Source: CAADGU01 sp964581605
GTDB lineage: Bacteria > Chloroflexota > Anaerolineae > Promineifilales > Promineifilaceae
NCBI GenBank assembly: GCA_964581605.1
Contig: CAZOPF010000189.1
Span: forward strand, 1 to 5,297
Length of the DNA: 5,297 nt
Direction of reading: 5' to 3'
Shown here: positions 1 to 5,223 of the stretch, one piece after another
Numbering within the stretch: position 1 is the first letter of the stretch
How the letters are laid out: every line of letters starts with the position of its first letter
Notes under the pieces: model-generated
The model's input: only the letters and a program-made list of their open reading frames with translations
The model's database searches: none
Told to the model about the DNA's origin: nothing
Program-made: the position numbers and the translations under genes

Positions 1-43
1 TACATAATTAGCGCACGGTTACTAAGCAGTGAACAGCAAACCT

Positions 44-901
44 ATGAGCAAAATCATCATCAGCGCCGCTCTTACCGGTGTAGTCACTACCCGAAAACAG
101 TCACCTTACATTCCTTACACCCCGGCCGAAATTGGTGAAGAGGCGCGGCGCAGTGCGGAGGCCGGGGCCAGCATCGTCCACATCCACGCCCGCAATGCCG
201 ATGGTACGCCCGCCTGGGATGTGGAAACATTTAGCCAGATTCACCAGGAAGTGCGCCAACGCTGCCCTGATTTGATTATTAATTACTCCACTGGCGCGTT
301 TGGCATCCCCCGCGAACAGCGCATTCACCACATCCGTGCCCTCAAACCGGAGATGGCCGCCCTCAACATGGGTTCCATGAACTACGCCATCTACTCCCGC
401 CAGTACAAACGCTTTTACCACGATTATGTGTTTGCCAATCCATTTGACGACATCCAATACTTCTTGCAGGCGATGAACGCAGCAGGCACACGGCCGGAGA
501 TGGAATGCTTTGATACCGGCCACATCAACAATGCCCAGCCGCTCATAGACATGGGAATTTTGCCCGCGCCCTACCAGTTTAGCCTGGTAATGGGTGTATT
601 GGGTGGTATTCCGGCCACCACGCAAAATCTGGTACATCAAGTCAGTCAGTTACCGGCCAACTCTCATTGGCAGGTGATCGGCATCAGTCGCCAACAGTGG
701 GCATTGGCGGCCGTCGCCATAACCCTGGGCGGGAATGTGCGGGTGGGGTTGGAGGACAATCTCTATTTGCCCAACGGTGAACTGGCAAAATCAAATGGGG
801 AGTGTGTGGCTCAGGCGGTGGAACTGATACGCATGATTGGTGGAGAGATAGCTACCATTGCCGAAGCGCGGGAATTTTTGCAAATTCCACGTATTTCTTA
901 G
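44..901 (+). CDS. BKACE family (DUF849) beta-keto acid cleavage enzyme
   Basis: Cytosolic zinc enzyme of the BKACE family. Known members condense a beta-keto acid with acetyl-CoA and release acetoacetate plus a new CoA thioester; the founding member Kce cleaves 3-keto-5-aminohexanoate in lysine fermentation. The protein has 285 residues, normal for the family, and should fold as a TIM barrel. From the ATG at 44, the HIHAR motif places zinc ligands at His46 and His48, NYSTG gives Ser82, and RVGLEDN gives Arg233, zinc ligand Glu237 and Asp238. His46, His48 and Ser82 fall on the same numbers as in Kce, which is why I prefer this ATG over the in-frame GTG at 29; neither start has a clear Shine-Dalgarno. 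The family also contains the usual PEMA-N-GSMN segment. The substrate cannot be read from the sequence, and no lysine-fermentation genes are in view, so calling it kce would be overreach. The family is secure; the reaction is not. Confidence 0.9.
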   Translation: MSKIIISAALTGVVTTRKQSPYIPYTPAEIGEEARRSAEAGASIVHIHARNADGTPAWDVETFSQIHQEVRQRCPDLIINYSTGAFGIPREQRIHHIRALKPEMAALNMGSMNYAIYSRQYKRFYHDYVFANPFDDIQYFLQAMNAAGTRPEMECFDTGHINNAQPLIDMGILPAPYQFSLVMGVLGGIPATTQNLVHQVSQLPANSHWQVIGISRQQWALAAVAITLGGNVRVGLEDNLYLPNGELAKSNGECVAQAVELIRMIGGEIATIAEAREFLQIPRIS

Positions 902-1923
902 CTGCTGATTTCGGCTGACGGCCGTGACCATACCCGCCGTCCTACCCATTGCCCCAAGGCCAGGATACCCGCCAAAACAAAAACCAGGGCATATTCCACA
1001 ATAGGCACCCGTAAGGCTTCATTGAAATAACGCCATCCAGCTGCGTTATACACCACAAAAACAGAGGCAAAACAGGCAATTACCAGGGCGGCCCGCAGCC
1101 AGCGCGGCCACCCTAACCCGTGAATTTGCGTGACCACCAGAATCAGGGCAAAACCAAATCCAAATTGCCGCAATGCCTGTGGCGTTTGGGTCATAGCCAC
1201 CAGCACAGCATGGCCCAACACCAACGCCTCCAGCGTAAACGTCCAATACCGGTTGGTGTGGATGCGCGTGTAAAAGAGACAGCCCTGAAGCAACAAGAAG
1301 AACATGTACAAAAAACCAATCAGGTGGCCGGCCGTGCTTTCCATCGGGTGAAACCAGAAGGTGTAGATGGCTGCCCAGGAGAAGAGATAGGCATGGTAGC
1401 GCCGGGCGAAGCGGGTGACGCGGTTAGAAATGGGCATCCGCTTGCCAAAAAACAGGCCGCGCCGATTGTTTTCCATCAGCAGCACCCAGACCAGCAGCAA
1501 AATGACGGAGTTTTGCGATGAGGCGCTGGACACATCTTGCGCCAGGCCGTCATACCAGATTTGGGTCTGCACAAAATGGAGTAAGATGAAAAATGCCGTG
1601 ACGGCCAGAGCGACGATGTTGATTTTGTGCAAGCCGGTGGTGTATTTGGGCTTTTTGCGGAATTGGGCGTAGGCGATGATGCCCCAGAAGATGACCTGAT
1701 GTAATGCATAAAAGCCCCAGGCGGTCATCTGGCCCATTGGTGTTGGCTCGGCGGATTGCCAGTAATACCAGCGCCCTCCCTGGTCTGGCAACTTGGGCAC
1801 ATCGGCAATAAACTGGCCGCCCCACCAGATCACGGCCGTAAACAGGAAACTGAACAAGATGCCGCTCCAGAATACGGCCGTGTCCAAGCGTTTCCCCCTT
1901 AATTCAAATGGTTGTTCTGCCAT
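898..1923 (-). CDS. Unrecognised ten-segment integral membrane protein
   Basis: I do not recognise this family. From the chosen ATG it has 341 residues and about ten hydrophobic segments, near residues 15-37, 66-87, 100-123, 138-152, 175-192, 198-219, 229-247, 254-271, 276-294 and 307-327. Basic residues cluster in the loops at 88-99, 153-174, 220-228 and 272-277 and at the C-terminus, so the positive-inside rule gives both ends cytoplasmic. Aromatics are frequent, and several histidines lie in or next to membrane segments (His75, 116, 192, 200, 238, 268), but no known cofactor motif appears. The start at 1923 has GGGGAG eight bases upstream. A farther in-frame ATG at 1965 has no ribosome binding site and would extend into the inserted element, so I reject it. 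The stop overlaps the stop region of the convergent BKACE gene by 4 bases. Transporter, enzyme or structural membrane protein are all possible. Confidence 0.8.
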   Translation of the reverse strand: MAEQPFELRGKRLDTAVFWSGILFSFLFTAVIWWGGQFIADVPKLPDQGGRWYYWQSAEPTPMGQMTAWGFYALHQVIFWGIIAYAQFRKKPKYTTGLHKINIVALAVTAFFILLHFVQTQIWYDGLAQDVSSASSQNSVILLLVWVLLMENNRRGLFFGKRMPISNRVTRFARRYHAYLFSWAAIYTFWFHPMESTAGHLIGFLYMFFLLLQGCLFYTRIHTNRYWTFTLEALVLGHAVLVAMTQTPQALRQFGFGFALILVVTQIHGLGWPRWLRAALVIACFASVFVVYNAAGWRYFNEALRVPIVEYALVFVLAGILALGQWVGRRVWSRPSAEISS

Positions 1924-1931
1924 TTTGCATT

Positions 1932-1937
1932 CTCCCC
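1932..1937 (-). promoter_or_regulatory. Ribosome binding site of the membrane protein gene
   Basis: On the minus strand GGGGAG lies eight bases before the ATG at 1923. It decides the start in favour of 1923 over 1965. Four of its bases belong to the left copy of the 10-bp target duplication of the adjacent insertion, so the element landed within a few bases of the translation signal without destroying it. Confidence 0.7.
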
Positions 1938-1943
1938 AGCATC
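1934..1943. repeat. Left 10-bp target site duplication (CCCCAGCATC)
   Basis: The decamer CCCCAGCATC occurs here and again, perfectly and in the same orientation, at 2069-2078. Each copy directly abuts one end of the inverted-repeat element between them, as expected for a duplication made on transposition. Confidence 0.85.
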
Positions 1944-2068
1944 CTAGTTGGCTGACAAATTTCATTTTTCAACCGCAGAGGGCGCGGAGAACGCAGAGAT
2001 TTCTCCTTTAGTTAACCTCTGCGCCCTCCGCGTTCTCTGCGGTTAGATAAGTTTTGTCAGCCAATCAG
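1944..2068. mobile_element. 125-bp MITE-like palindromic insertion element
   Basis: A non-coding element whose ends are 16-bp inverted repeats: CTAGTTGGCTGACAAA on the left (1944-1959) and the reverse complement CTGATTGGCTGACAAA on the right (2053-2068), 14/16 identical, with the inner 12 bases perfect. Inside is a long GC-rich hairpin (arms 1971-1998 and 2017-2044). It is flanked by perfect 10-bp direct repeats at 1934-1943 and 2069-2078. It has no transposase, so if mobile it must move with an enzyme supplied elsewhere. The duplication and terminal repeats are seen directly; MITE status is inference. It lies between the membrane gene's ribosome binding site and whatever promoter lay upstream, so it has become part of that gene's 5' leader or has displaced its promoter. 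CGCAGAG-rich palindromes of this type are, from memory, common in environmental bacterial genomes. I cannot assign the transposase family. Confidence 0.8.
1971..2044. repeat. 28-bp-arm GC-rich hairpin inside the insertion
   Basis: The left arm (1971-1998, starting AACCGCAGAG) and right arm (2017-2044, ending CTCTGCGGTT) are complementary at 24 of 28 positions, around an 18-base AT-rich loop. The four differences are C/T transitions in two pairs, so most could still pair as G-U in RNA. Each arm is itself built from three 9-base units related to CGCAGAGRR. As RNA it would be a very stable stem in the leader of the membrane gene. Confidence 0.9.
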
Positions 2069-2078
2069 CCCCAGCATC
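2069..2078. repeat. Right 10-bp target site duplication (CCCCAGCATC)
   Basis: Perfect direct copy of 1934-1943, directly abutting the right terminal inverted repeat of the element. Joining the two copies restores a plausible original upstream region of the membrane gene in which an AT-rich TATAAAATC stretch (2079-2087) would lie just before the ribosome binding site. Confidence 0.85.
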
Positions 2079-2115
2079 TATAAAATCGTCAGCAAGCAGT
2101 TACGATACACATCCA

Positions 2116-2218
2116 GGTAACCGTGCAATTATTATGTAATTGAGTAATTTGGTAATTAGCCGCTTCAATTCCTTAATTACCCAATTACCCAATCGCTAAA
2201 TTATTTGCAAACGATCAC
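2116..2218. repeat. AT-rich imperfect palindromic element, copy 1
   Basis: This segment folds back on itself. GGTAATTA at 2151-2158 pairs perfectly with TAATTACC at 2174-2181, and the match continues outward through GAGTAATTT against CAATTACCC to TGCAA at 2124-2128 against TTGCA at 2205-2209, with small gaps. The loop (2159-2173) begins GCCGCTTCAATT. The part from 2145 to 2218 recurs inverted at 5224-5297 with one mismatch (position 2171 against 5271), so this is a dispersed repeat and not just an AT-rich spacer. It encodes nothing. The outer boundaries are estimated from self-complementarity, because copy 2 is cut by the window end. No target duplication is obvious around it. Confidence 0.8.
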
Positions 2219-2282
2219 CAACTACCCAGAAGCTACGGCTCATGGCTGATTTTAGCACAACCCCATAAAGCAAGAAAGAATT

Positions 2283-2313
2283 TTGCCAGCCGCCTACTCT
2301 AAGCTGGTAAAAT
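2283..2313 (+). promoter_or_regulatory. Possible sigma70-type promoter of msrA
   Basis: TTGCCA at 2283-2288 and TAAAAT at 2308-2313 are separated by 19 bases, slightly longer than ideal, about 30 bases upstream of the msrA start. If real, transcription would begin near 2320 with a leader of about 20 bases. It lies downstream of palindromic element copy 1. This is a consensus match only. Confidence 0.35.
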
Positions 2314-2330
2314 CCAACAAATCTACGAAA

Positions 2331-2334
2331 AGGA
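2331..2334 (+). promoter_or_regulatory. Ribosome binding site deciding the msrA start
   Basis: AGGA within AAAAGGAAAC stands eight bases before the ATG at 2343. An in-frame TTG at 2283 would add 20 residues unlike MsrA and has no such site. An ATG at 2338 is out of frame and stops after a few codons. Confidence 0.7.
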
Positions 2335-2342
2335 AACATGAT

Positions 2343-2888
2343 ATGGCACAATTAGAACAAGCAACATTAGGTGGCGGCTGTTTTTGGTGTTTGGAAGCAG
2401 TATTTCAGGATGTAGCTGGGGTAGAGCAGGTAGTATCTGGTTATGCAGGCGGACATGTACCCAACCCGTCCTACAAAGCAGTTTGCGCAGGTACAACCGG
2501 CCACGCGGAAGTGGTACAAATCAGCTTTGACCCAGATATTATTTCATATGAACAGTTGCTGGATATTTTCTGGCATATTCACGACCCTACCACACGCAAC
2601 CGGCAAGGCAATGATGTTGGCCCACAATATCGGTCTATCATCCTGACCCATAACGAAGAGCAACAGCAGATCGCAGCACAATCATTAACGGCCGTAGACG
2701 CCTCCGACCTCTACACCAATCCCATCGTCACGGAAATTACCCCCCTGGAAATCTTCTACCCGGCCGAGGAGTACCATCAAAATTACTTCAACGAAAACCC
2801 ATACCAGCCTTACTGCATGGTGGTGGTAAACCCCAAAGTGCAAAAGTTTCGCAAGTCGTTTAAGGCGAAGTTGAAAGCGGGCGTATGA
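2343..2888 (+). CDS. msrA: Peptide-methionine (S)-S-oxide reductase MsrA
   Basis: Cytosolic repair enzyme that reduces the S epimer of methionine sulfoxide, free or in proteins, with electrons from thioredoxin. The protein has 181 residues and covers the whole catalytic domain. The GGCFWC motif places the catalytic cysteine at Cys13. Residues matching the E. coli active-site set (Cys51, Tyr82, Glu94, Asp129, Tyr134) fall at exactly the same spacing here: Cys13, Tyr44, Glu56 in GTTGHAEVV, and Asp91 and Tyr96 in QGNDVGPQYRS. YHQNYF and NPYQPYC follow; Cys158 corresponds to the resolving cysteine of E. coli. Cys16 is an extra cysteine where E. coli has Gly. The gene seems to stand alone, with its own ribosome binding site and a hairpin after the stop; no msrB is next to it. 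The assignment is secure. Confidence 0.97.
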   Translation: MAQLEQATLGGGCFWCLEAVFQDVAGVEQVVSGYAGGHVPNPSYKAVCAGTTGHAEVVQISFDPDIISYEQLLDIFWHIHDPTTRNRQGNDVGPQYRSIILTHNEEQQQIAAQSLTAVDASDLYTNPIVTEITPLEIFYPAEEYHQNYFNENPYQPYCMVVVNPKVQKFRKSFKAKLKAGV

Positions 2889-2896
2889 ACAACGCC

Positions 2897-2948
2897 AGGC
2901 AAAGGGAAAAACCACTCTGGTTTGCCAGAGTCAATCACTCCCTTGCCT
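2897..2948 (+). terminator. Nested hairpin after msrA, possible terminator
   Basis: Starting nine bases after the msrA stop, the outer arms AGGCAAAGGGA (2897-2907) and TCCCTTGCCT (2939-2948) pair with one bulged A. Inside them a perfect 7-bp stem ACTCTGG/CCAGAGT (2914-2920, 2925-2931) closes a TTTG tetraloop. No T-run follows, so it is not a classical intrinsic terminator. It may stabilise the 3' end or act with Rho. Confidence 0.45.
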
Positions 2949-3080
2949 GATACTGCCTGACAAATGCAAAAGCAGAATACCGGTTGGCATGGAACATATC
3001 TGCCGGGATTTTGCAAAAATATGCCTCACAATAGGAAGGTAAATAGGGTGAGGGATTCCTGGTTGTGGCCGGGACTGACT

Positions 3081-3108
3081 TTTAATTATGTCCGTGTTCA
3101 AGTATACT
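3081..3108 (+). promoter_or_regulatory. Possible promoter of the response regulator gene
   Basis: TATACT at 3103-3108 is a good -10 match. The best -35 at acceptable spacing is only the weak TTTAAT at 3081-3086 (16-base spacer), which suggests an activator-dependent promoter or a false match. It would give a leader of about 45 bases before the ATG at 3161. The remaining bases between msrA and this gene show only the nested hairpin and a weak CCTCAC/GTGAGG pairing (3024-3053). Confidence 0.3.
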
Positions 3109-3160
3109 CGCAGAAGTGTTGATTGGGTGATTTATTTATTGGATTAGTTGGGATGATTGT

Positions 3161-3889
3161 ATGTTTGAAAACCCTGTTGAATCACAGCGAATTCTGGCAG
3201 TAGATGACAATACATTTACCTTGCGGATTGTGCAGCATACATTAGAACAGGCGGGTTTTCAGGTGATGACGGCCGTATCTGGCGCAGACGCCCTCAAGCT
3301 CATCAATCGTCATGGGATGCCCCATCTGGCGATTGTGGACTTGCACATGCCTGTTATGAGTGGTTTTGAGTTTTGCCATGCGGTGCGGGAGTTTAGTGAT
3401 TTGCCGATCATTATGCTTACGGCCGTGAACACGGAAGAAACGATTATTCAAGGGTTAGAACAATATGCTGAAGATTACATCGTTAAACCCTTTAATCCTG
3501 AAGAACTGGTGGCGCGCGTGCGCCGGGTGCTGCGCCGCATGGGCGATTACAGCTATACTCTGGAATCCACCACGCGCATTGACGAACGGCTGATGGTCAA
3601 TTTCCCCAACCGTGAAGCACTGGTAAATGGACAGACTGTTTCGCTCACGCCCACCGAAACAAAATTGCTCTACATTCTGGTGCGCAATGCCGGCCGTATT
3701 GTCACCACTGAATTTTTACTCAACCGCATCTGGCCTATGGAAGATGCACAGGAAGACCGCCTCCATGTGCATGTTCACAGGCTGCGCAGCAAAATTGAAG
3801 TAGACCCTTCTGAACCAAGCTATATTGTGGCTGAACGTGGCACCGGTTACCGCTTTAATGTCGCCGCCGATCAAATTAGCACAGAGTAA
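3161..3889 (+). CDS. OmpR/PhoB-type response regulator, no adjacent kinase
   Basis: Two-component transcription regulator of 242 residues. The receiver domain spans about residues 9-122: acidic pair Asp15/Asp16, phospho-acceptor Asp60 in IVDLHMP, Thr87 in MLTAV, Tyr106, and Lys109 in the VKPF motif. A short linker leads to a winged-helix DNA-binding domain (about 130-235), with SLTPTETKLLYILVRNAG, the recognition helix region around DRLHVHVHRLRSKI, and the closing GTGYRF of the wing. All phosphorylation residues are present, so it should be switchable. The usual GADD before the conserved Tyr is YAED here. No histidine kinase lies on either side within the window, so its partner and targets are unknown. 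The gene appears monocistronic, with a long upstream spacer and a strong terminator downstream. Start codon: ATG at 3161 has only a weak GGGATG upstream. Confidence 0.95.
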   Translation: MFENPVESQRILAVDDNTFTLRIVQHTLEQAGFQVMTAVSGADALKLINRHGMPHLAIVDLHMPVMSGFEFCHAVREFSDLPIIMLTAVNTEETIIQGLEQYAEDYIVKPFNPEELVARVRRVLRRMGDYSYTLESTTRIDERLMVNFPNREALVNGQTVSLTPTETKLLYILVRNAGRIVTTEFLLNRIWPMEDAQEDRLHVHVHRLRSKIEVDPSEPSYIVAERGTGYRFNVAADQISTE

Positions 3890-3902
3890 TTAGCTGAATA
3901 GC

Positions 3903-3942
3903 GGCCGTCAGGCCGTCAGGCCGTCAGGCCGTCAGGCCGTGA
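3903..3942. repeat. 8-bp tandem repeat, GGCCGTCA x4 plus GGCCGTGA
   Basis: Four perfect copies of GGCCGTCA (3903-3934) and a fifth ending TGA instead of TCA (3935-3942), starting 14 bases after the regulator stop codon. The unit carries the GGCCGT core of the palindrome that is over-represented across the window, and the first unit completes a CGGCCG. It lies between the regulator stop and the terminator, so it is transcribed as 3' UTR. Confidence 0.97.
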
Positions 3943-3963
3943 ACTTAAACTCACCCGACAACA

Positions 3964-3992
3964 AAAAAGCACTGGCATCACCAGTGCTTTTT
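3964..3992. terminator. Bidirectional intrinsic terminator
   Basis: A perfect 12-bp stem AAAAAGCACTGG/CCAGTGCTTTTT (3964-3975 and 3981-3992) with a CATCA loop. It has a GC-rich upper stem, a T-run at the 3' side and an A-run at the 5' side, so it works on both strands. It lies between the convergent regulator gene (stop at 3889) and the secreted-protein gene (stop at 4016), and should end both transcripts. Confidence 0.93.
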
Positions 3993-4015
3993 CATTTCAA
4001 TCCGAAATCAGGGTG

Positions 4016-4885
4016 TTAATCCAATGGGCACCCCATTTCATTTTGAGCAGCCAGCAGGTTTTTCGCCCCTTCAAAATCGCCAGAGGCATATGCACCTTGC
4101 ACCAGCGCGATCACGTCGGCCGTAGAATAATAGAACGACACTCCAGGAGATTGCGCATTCAACAAAGCAGCTACCGCATGGCGCCCCAGTGCCTTTTCAC
4201 CACCACCACCCTGGCTTAAAGCACCTACCAGGTCTTTTTCAAACGAAGCATCCACACCAAAGACGGCCGCATAATCATCTGTGGGGCTATAGTTCACCCA
4301 CGAATCAAAATGGTGTGGCTGTTTCCAATAACCAGGCGTACAGCCCTGGCCACCACCAGGAGGTTCGGGTGTGTTGGTGGGTGGTACGGGAGTCTCCGTT
4401 GGCGGCACAGGCGTTTCAGTTGGAGGTACAGGCGTTTCTGTGGGCGGCACAGGCGTTGGTGTTGCGTTGCTGCAAAGCTTGGTAGCATTGTAAACCCGCT
4501 GCAACAATTGATTTGCCGGGTCGTTTTCATTATCGCCTTTATACAAAAGCACCTTGACTGTACATTCCGGCAATGTGGAAACGAAGACCACCTTTTCATC
4601 AGGGCCGGCCGAAGCCGTTTGATGATCTATTTCCTGGTTGCTAACGGTGCCATCAGGATTAAGAAAGGCTGCAATAACCACCATCCCTACATTGGAGGCA
4701 ACATCTGTACAATTACTGATCTCACCGGTCACTGTACTGCCCGATTGGGTTAACGTCCCCGTAATTTGTGTACTGGCCGAACAATCGGCCGGTGCTGCCC
4801 CAATCATGCTACTTCCCCCTACCACAATAACTAAAAATGTGGCAACTGCCACCACAAACAAAATACGACTCTTAAACAGATTCAT
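4016..4885 (-). CDS. Secreted CTPGYWK-domain protein with Thr/Pro linker
   Basis: Exported protein of 289 residues and unknown function. Residues 1-33 form a Sec signal peptide: basic start (K5, R7), hydrophobic core about 8-22, likely cleavage after Ala-Pro-Ala at 31-33. Residues 34-140 form a small domain, probably beta-rich, with Cys35, 59, 108 and 138, which could make two disulfides. Residues 142-176 are a Thr/Pro linker with four TPVPPTE-like heptads. The C-terminal domain (182-289) opens with CTPGYWK, then PHHFDSW, and ends NEMGCPLD; Cys182 and Cys286 bracket it and may pair. From memory, domains running from CTPGYWK to a terminal GCPL(D/N) occur in secreted proteins of several environmental phyla, without known function. 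No sortase, PEP-CTERM or other anchor follows. AAGGAG lies just upstream of ATG 4885, supporting the start. The gene shares a bidirectional terminator with the convergent regulator. Secretion is well supported; function is not. Confidence 0.9.
   Translation of the reverse strand: MNLFKSRILFVVAVATFLVIVVGGSSMIGAAPADCSASTQITGTLTQSGSTVTGEISNCTDVASNVGMVVIAAFLNPDGTVSNQEIDHQTASAGPDEKVVFVSTLPECTVKVLLYKGDNENDPANQLLQRVYNATKLCSNATPTPVPPTETPVPPTETPVPPTETPVPPTNTPEPPGGGQGCTPGYWKQPHHFDSWVNYSPTDDYAAVFGVDASFEKDLVGALSQGGGGEKALGRHAVAALLNAQSPGVSFYYSTADVIALVQGAYASGDFEGAKNLLAAQNEMGCPLD
4373..4456 (-). repeat. 21-bp coding tandem repeat in the Thr/Pro linker
   Basis: Four in-frame 21-base units encode residues 144-171 of the secreted protein as TPVPPTE, TPVPPTE, TPVPPTE and TPVPPTN. 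The units differ at several third positions, so the array is not freshly expanded. Such repeats can change copy number by slippage in steps of seven residues, altering linker length without breaking the frame. Confidence 0.9.
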
Positions 4886-5223
4886 CGTTTTCTCCTTAAA
4901 CCAAACAATACTTATGCTTTAAATTTACTCTTCAGAGTATGTTCTTTACCGATTTACAAATGGGGAATTGCAGTTTAATTACCACCTCCTCTCAATAACA
5001 CTTACAACTTCTTATTTCACATTATCGCAACAAACATTACTATCAACCTTACCTATCTCGAACTCCTTTCGTCTTGGTGCTATACACCCTGGCAGCATTA
5101 GGCATAGAACGGGCAAAATAACTGAGGTGACAATTTGCCCAATTGTGCTGGAGTTTTTTTGGCGTTATTGTCTGAATTTCACGGCCGCTATTGACGCCAT
5201 TTGTTTCTTTGTTACATTTCTAA
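4886..5223. other. AT-rich intergenic region upstream of the secreted-protein gene
   Basis: No credible gene is seen in these 338 bases. Next to the secreted-protein gene is its ribosome binding site (AGGAG, 4892-4896, minus strand). A short dyad ACTCT-TC-AGAGT lies at 4927-4938, about 40 bases upstream of that start, where an operator could sit, but five-base arms are weak evidence. Farther out, GGGCAAA (5111-5117) pairs with TTTGCCC (5134-5140), ACAATT/AATTGT (5130-5146) offers an alternative fold, and a run of seven T follows at 5154-5160. I could not pick out a convincing promoter. The region ends at palindromic element copy 2. Confidence 0.5.

Noticed and set aside
101..640. Minus-strand open frame of 179 codons inside the BKACE gene
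   Set aside because: It is the antisense shadow of a gene whose active-site residues are all conserved; its own translation shows no family features.
1120..1521. Plus-strand open frame of 133 codons opposite the membrane protein
   Set aside because: Antisense to a protein with a fully consistent membrane topology; its translation is rich in Gln, His and Pro, as expected for a shadow of a hydrophobic gene.
1921..1965. Longer N-terminus for the membrane protein from ATG 1965
   Set aside because: No ribosome binding site, and the added residues come from the inserted element and its target duplication; ATG 1923 has GGGGAG at good spacing.
2283..2342. TTG start 20 codons upstream of msrA
   Set aside because: The added residues are basic and unlike MsrA, they overlap a likely promoter, and ATG 2343 has its own ribosome binding site.
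3903..3942. CRISPR-like array
   Set aside because: The unit is 8 bp with no spacers; it is a simple tandem repeat.
4310..4753. Plus-strand open frame of 147 codons with Arg/Trp-rich repeats
   Set aside because: The repeats are the reverse strand of the Thr/Pro linker of the secreted protein, which has a signal peptide and a strong ribosome binding site.
4783..4800. Lipoprotein signal in the secreted protein (Cys35 after the hydrophobic core)
   Set aside because: The residues before Cys35 are Pro-Ala-Asp, which do not fit a lipobox; cleavage after the Ala-Pro-Ala motif by ordinary signal peptidase fits better.
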